A DNA stretch of 64,000 nt, taken from positions 186,001 through 250,000 of the forward strand of contig NZ_CATNHF010000001.1 in assembly GCF_950097975.1 (NCBI RefSeq). Direction: 5' to 3'. Below are positions 63,108 through 64,000 of the stretch, piece by piece. A program made the translations under genes and the position numbers. How positions within the stretch are numbered: position 1 is the stretch's first letter; each line of letters begins with the position of its first letter. This DNA comes from Microbacterium sp. T2.11-28. Its GTDB lineage: Bacteria > Actinomycetota > Actinomycetes > Actinomycetales > Microbacteriaceae. The notes beneath the pieces are model-generated. The model was not told where the DNA came from. It made no database searches and was given only the letters and a program-made list of their open reading frames with translations.

Positions 63108-64000
63108 CAGAAGACCCCTGTCGTGATGGCGAGGATGAGGACGCCGGCCAGGGCCACCGCGAGGACGCCCGCGGTGATCGCGAGCACCACCATCAGGCGG
63201 CTCCCCTTCTCGGGCGCTGGCGGCTTGATGATCTCATCCGCGCTCTTGATGGTGCTGATGGCCGCACTGGCGGCGATCGGCGTCGGTGAGGAGGCGGCGG
63301 GCAGCTCGCCGTCGATGAGGACGGCGTCCACATCGGTGCCGTCGGAGCGGCCGGGGACGGCCCCCGTCGAGCCGTAGCGGTCGGGAAGGGCGAACGTGCC
63401 CGTAATCAGCACCTCGCCGGTCGCCGTGACGGGCGAGGTGAAGCCGCCGCCGTCGGGCGTCTGGGAGAGGATCAGCGCGTTCGGCATCGACAGCGCCCCT
63501 GTCGCGGTGCTTCCACGCGTGAGCAGCTGATCGAAGGAGGCGGGAACCTCGACCTCGGCGGGCTGGCCGCGCAGCAGCTCGGAGCCGAAGTCGGGCGCGA
63601 TGACGCGGCGCTCCGGCTCTTCCTCCACCTCGGGCGCGCTCTGCGATGCCGAGGCGTCGGCCGGCTCAGGCTCGTCCTCCGATGGCGCGGCGTCCACCGG
63701 CTCGGCCTCGGTCGCGGCGTCGGGCGATGACGGCTCGGGCGCGGCGGCATCGGGCGCGGCGGCATCGAGCTCGGCGGCCTCGGGCTCAGCGGTATCGGGC
63801 TCGGCGGCCTCCGGTTCGACCGTTTCGGGCTCGGTGGGGACCTCGACCAGCTCGGCGTCGACGATCATCTCGTCGTCGATGCGGTCCTGCTCCTCGGCGG
63901 CGCGCGCCTCGGCCTCGGCGGCGGTCGCCGCGAGCACCTCCGCGGTGATGACGGGCACGGACGCCGTGCGCAGACGCTCCCGCTGCCGCACTTCGCGGCG
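63107..64000 (-). CDS. Acidic Ala/Glu/Pro-rich tail-anchored protein, 5' end outside the window
   Basis: The frame is open to the right edge, so at least 297 residues are visible and the true start may lie further out (a GTG at 63991 is possible). The first part is charged. About residues 50-130 are a low-complexity region with repeated EPEAAEP/AAPDAA-type units. The last 30 residues form one hydrophobic helix (VVLAITAGVLAVALAGVLILAI), giving a cytoplasmic domain with a C-terminal membrane anchor. A TGALSMPNALILSQTPDGG segment before the anchor looks ordered. No family is recognised. Its stop overlaps the rsfS start, a link that suggests the pair is co-expressed. Confidence 0.7.
   Translation of the reverse strand, partial: RREVRQRERLRTASVPVITAEVLAATAAEAEARAAEEQDRIDDEMIVDAELVEVPTEPETVEPEAAEPDTAEPEAAELDAAAPDAAAPEPSSPDAATEAEPVDAAPSEDEPEPADASASQSAPEVEEEPERRVIAPDFGSELLRGQPAEVEVPASFDQLLTRGSTATGALSMPNALILSQTPDGGGFTSPVTATGEVLITGTFALPDRYGSTGAVPGRSDGTDVDAVLIDGELPAASSPTPIAASAAISTIKSADEIIKPPAPEKGSRLMVVLAITAGVLAVALAGVLILAITTGVF

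Overview
The window is a 64 kb piece of the chromosome of a high-GC Gram-positive bacterium, most likely Microbacterium or a close relative in the Microbacteriaceae. The evidence is the gene content and order: a homodimeric actinobacterial-type aceE, a PucR-type regulator directly ahead of fabD-fabH-acpP-fabF, DUF3145, HrcA with a CIRCE element ahead of a second-type dnaJ, and the hemW-hrcA-dnaJ-rsmE-HIT-phoH-ybeY-corC-era string. GTG starts and GC-rich codons are frequent. Nearly everything is core genome. No phage, insertion sequence, CRISPR array or rRNA operon is visible.

Layout, left to right. (1) 1-4.6 kb: end of an unknown protein, a family A polymerase-like protein, a zinc-ribbon coiled-coil protein, an amino acid permease and tRNA-Val. 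(2) 4.7-12.4 kb: aceE, a fasR-like regulator and the FAS II cluster, closed by a strong terminator. Acetyl-CoA production, its use for fatty acids, and a likely regulator sit on one strand. (3) 12.5-15 kb: DUF3145, then a lower-GC accessory patch of three unknown genes (one frameshifted lipoprotein) abutting the 3' end of a CAT tRNA. (4) 15-28 kb: DMT transporter, def, tRNA-Asn, an orphan ABC ATPase, dusB-dgt-dnaG, glutathione peroxidase, recO-uppS-DsbA, a TRIC channel, and leuA with a Leu-rich leader peptide and attenuator-like hairpins. (5) 28-40.5 kb: a lipoprotein, then a long minus-strand run lepA-DUF1990-hemW-hrcA-dnaJ-rsmE-HIT-phoH-ybeY-corC-era-oxidoreductase whose genes mostly touch or overlap. 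(6) 40.7-49 kb: a 1598-residue secreted nuclease/5'-nucleotidase, a hydrolase, and an MFS transporter with a GH1 beta-glucosidase. (7) 49-60.4 kb: rpsT, holA-comEC-comEA, a small membrane protein, leuS, pabB, DedA, an APP1-type phosphatase and a SRAP protein. (8) 60.4-64 kb: a NagE-type PTS permease, tRNA-Ala, rsfS and the end of an acidic tail-anchored protein.

The most notable non-coding signal is a recurring arrangement TANNNT (often TAGGCT or TAGACT), then 6-7 bases, then ATG or GTG. It occurs in front of about a dozen genes that have no convincing Shine-Dalgarno sequence. It suggests widespread leaderless transcription and fixes several start codons. Other points worth following are the leuA leader, palindromes ahead of aceE and fabD, an imperfect 48-bp repeat pair, a 22-bp tandem repeat holding two stop codons, and an ABC ATPase lacking its catalytic glutamate.
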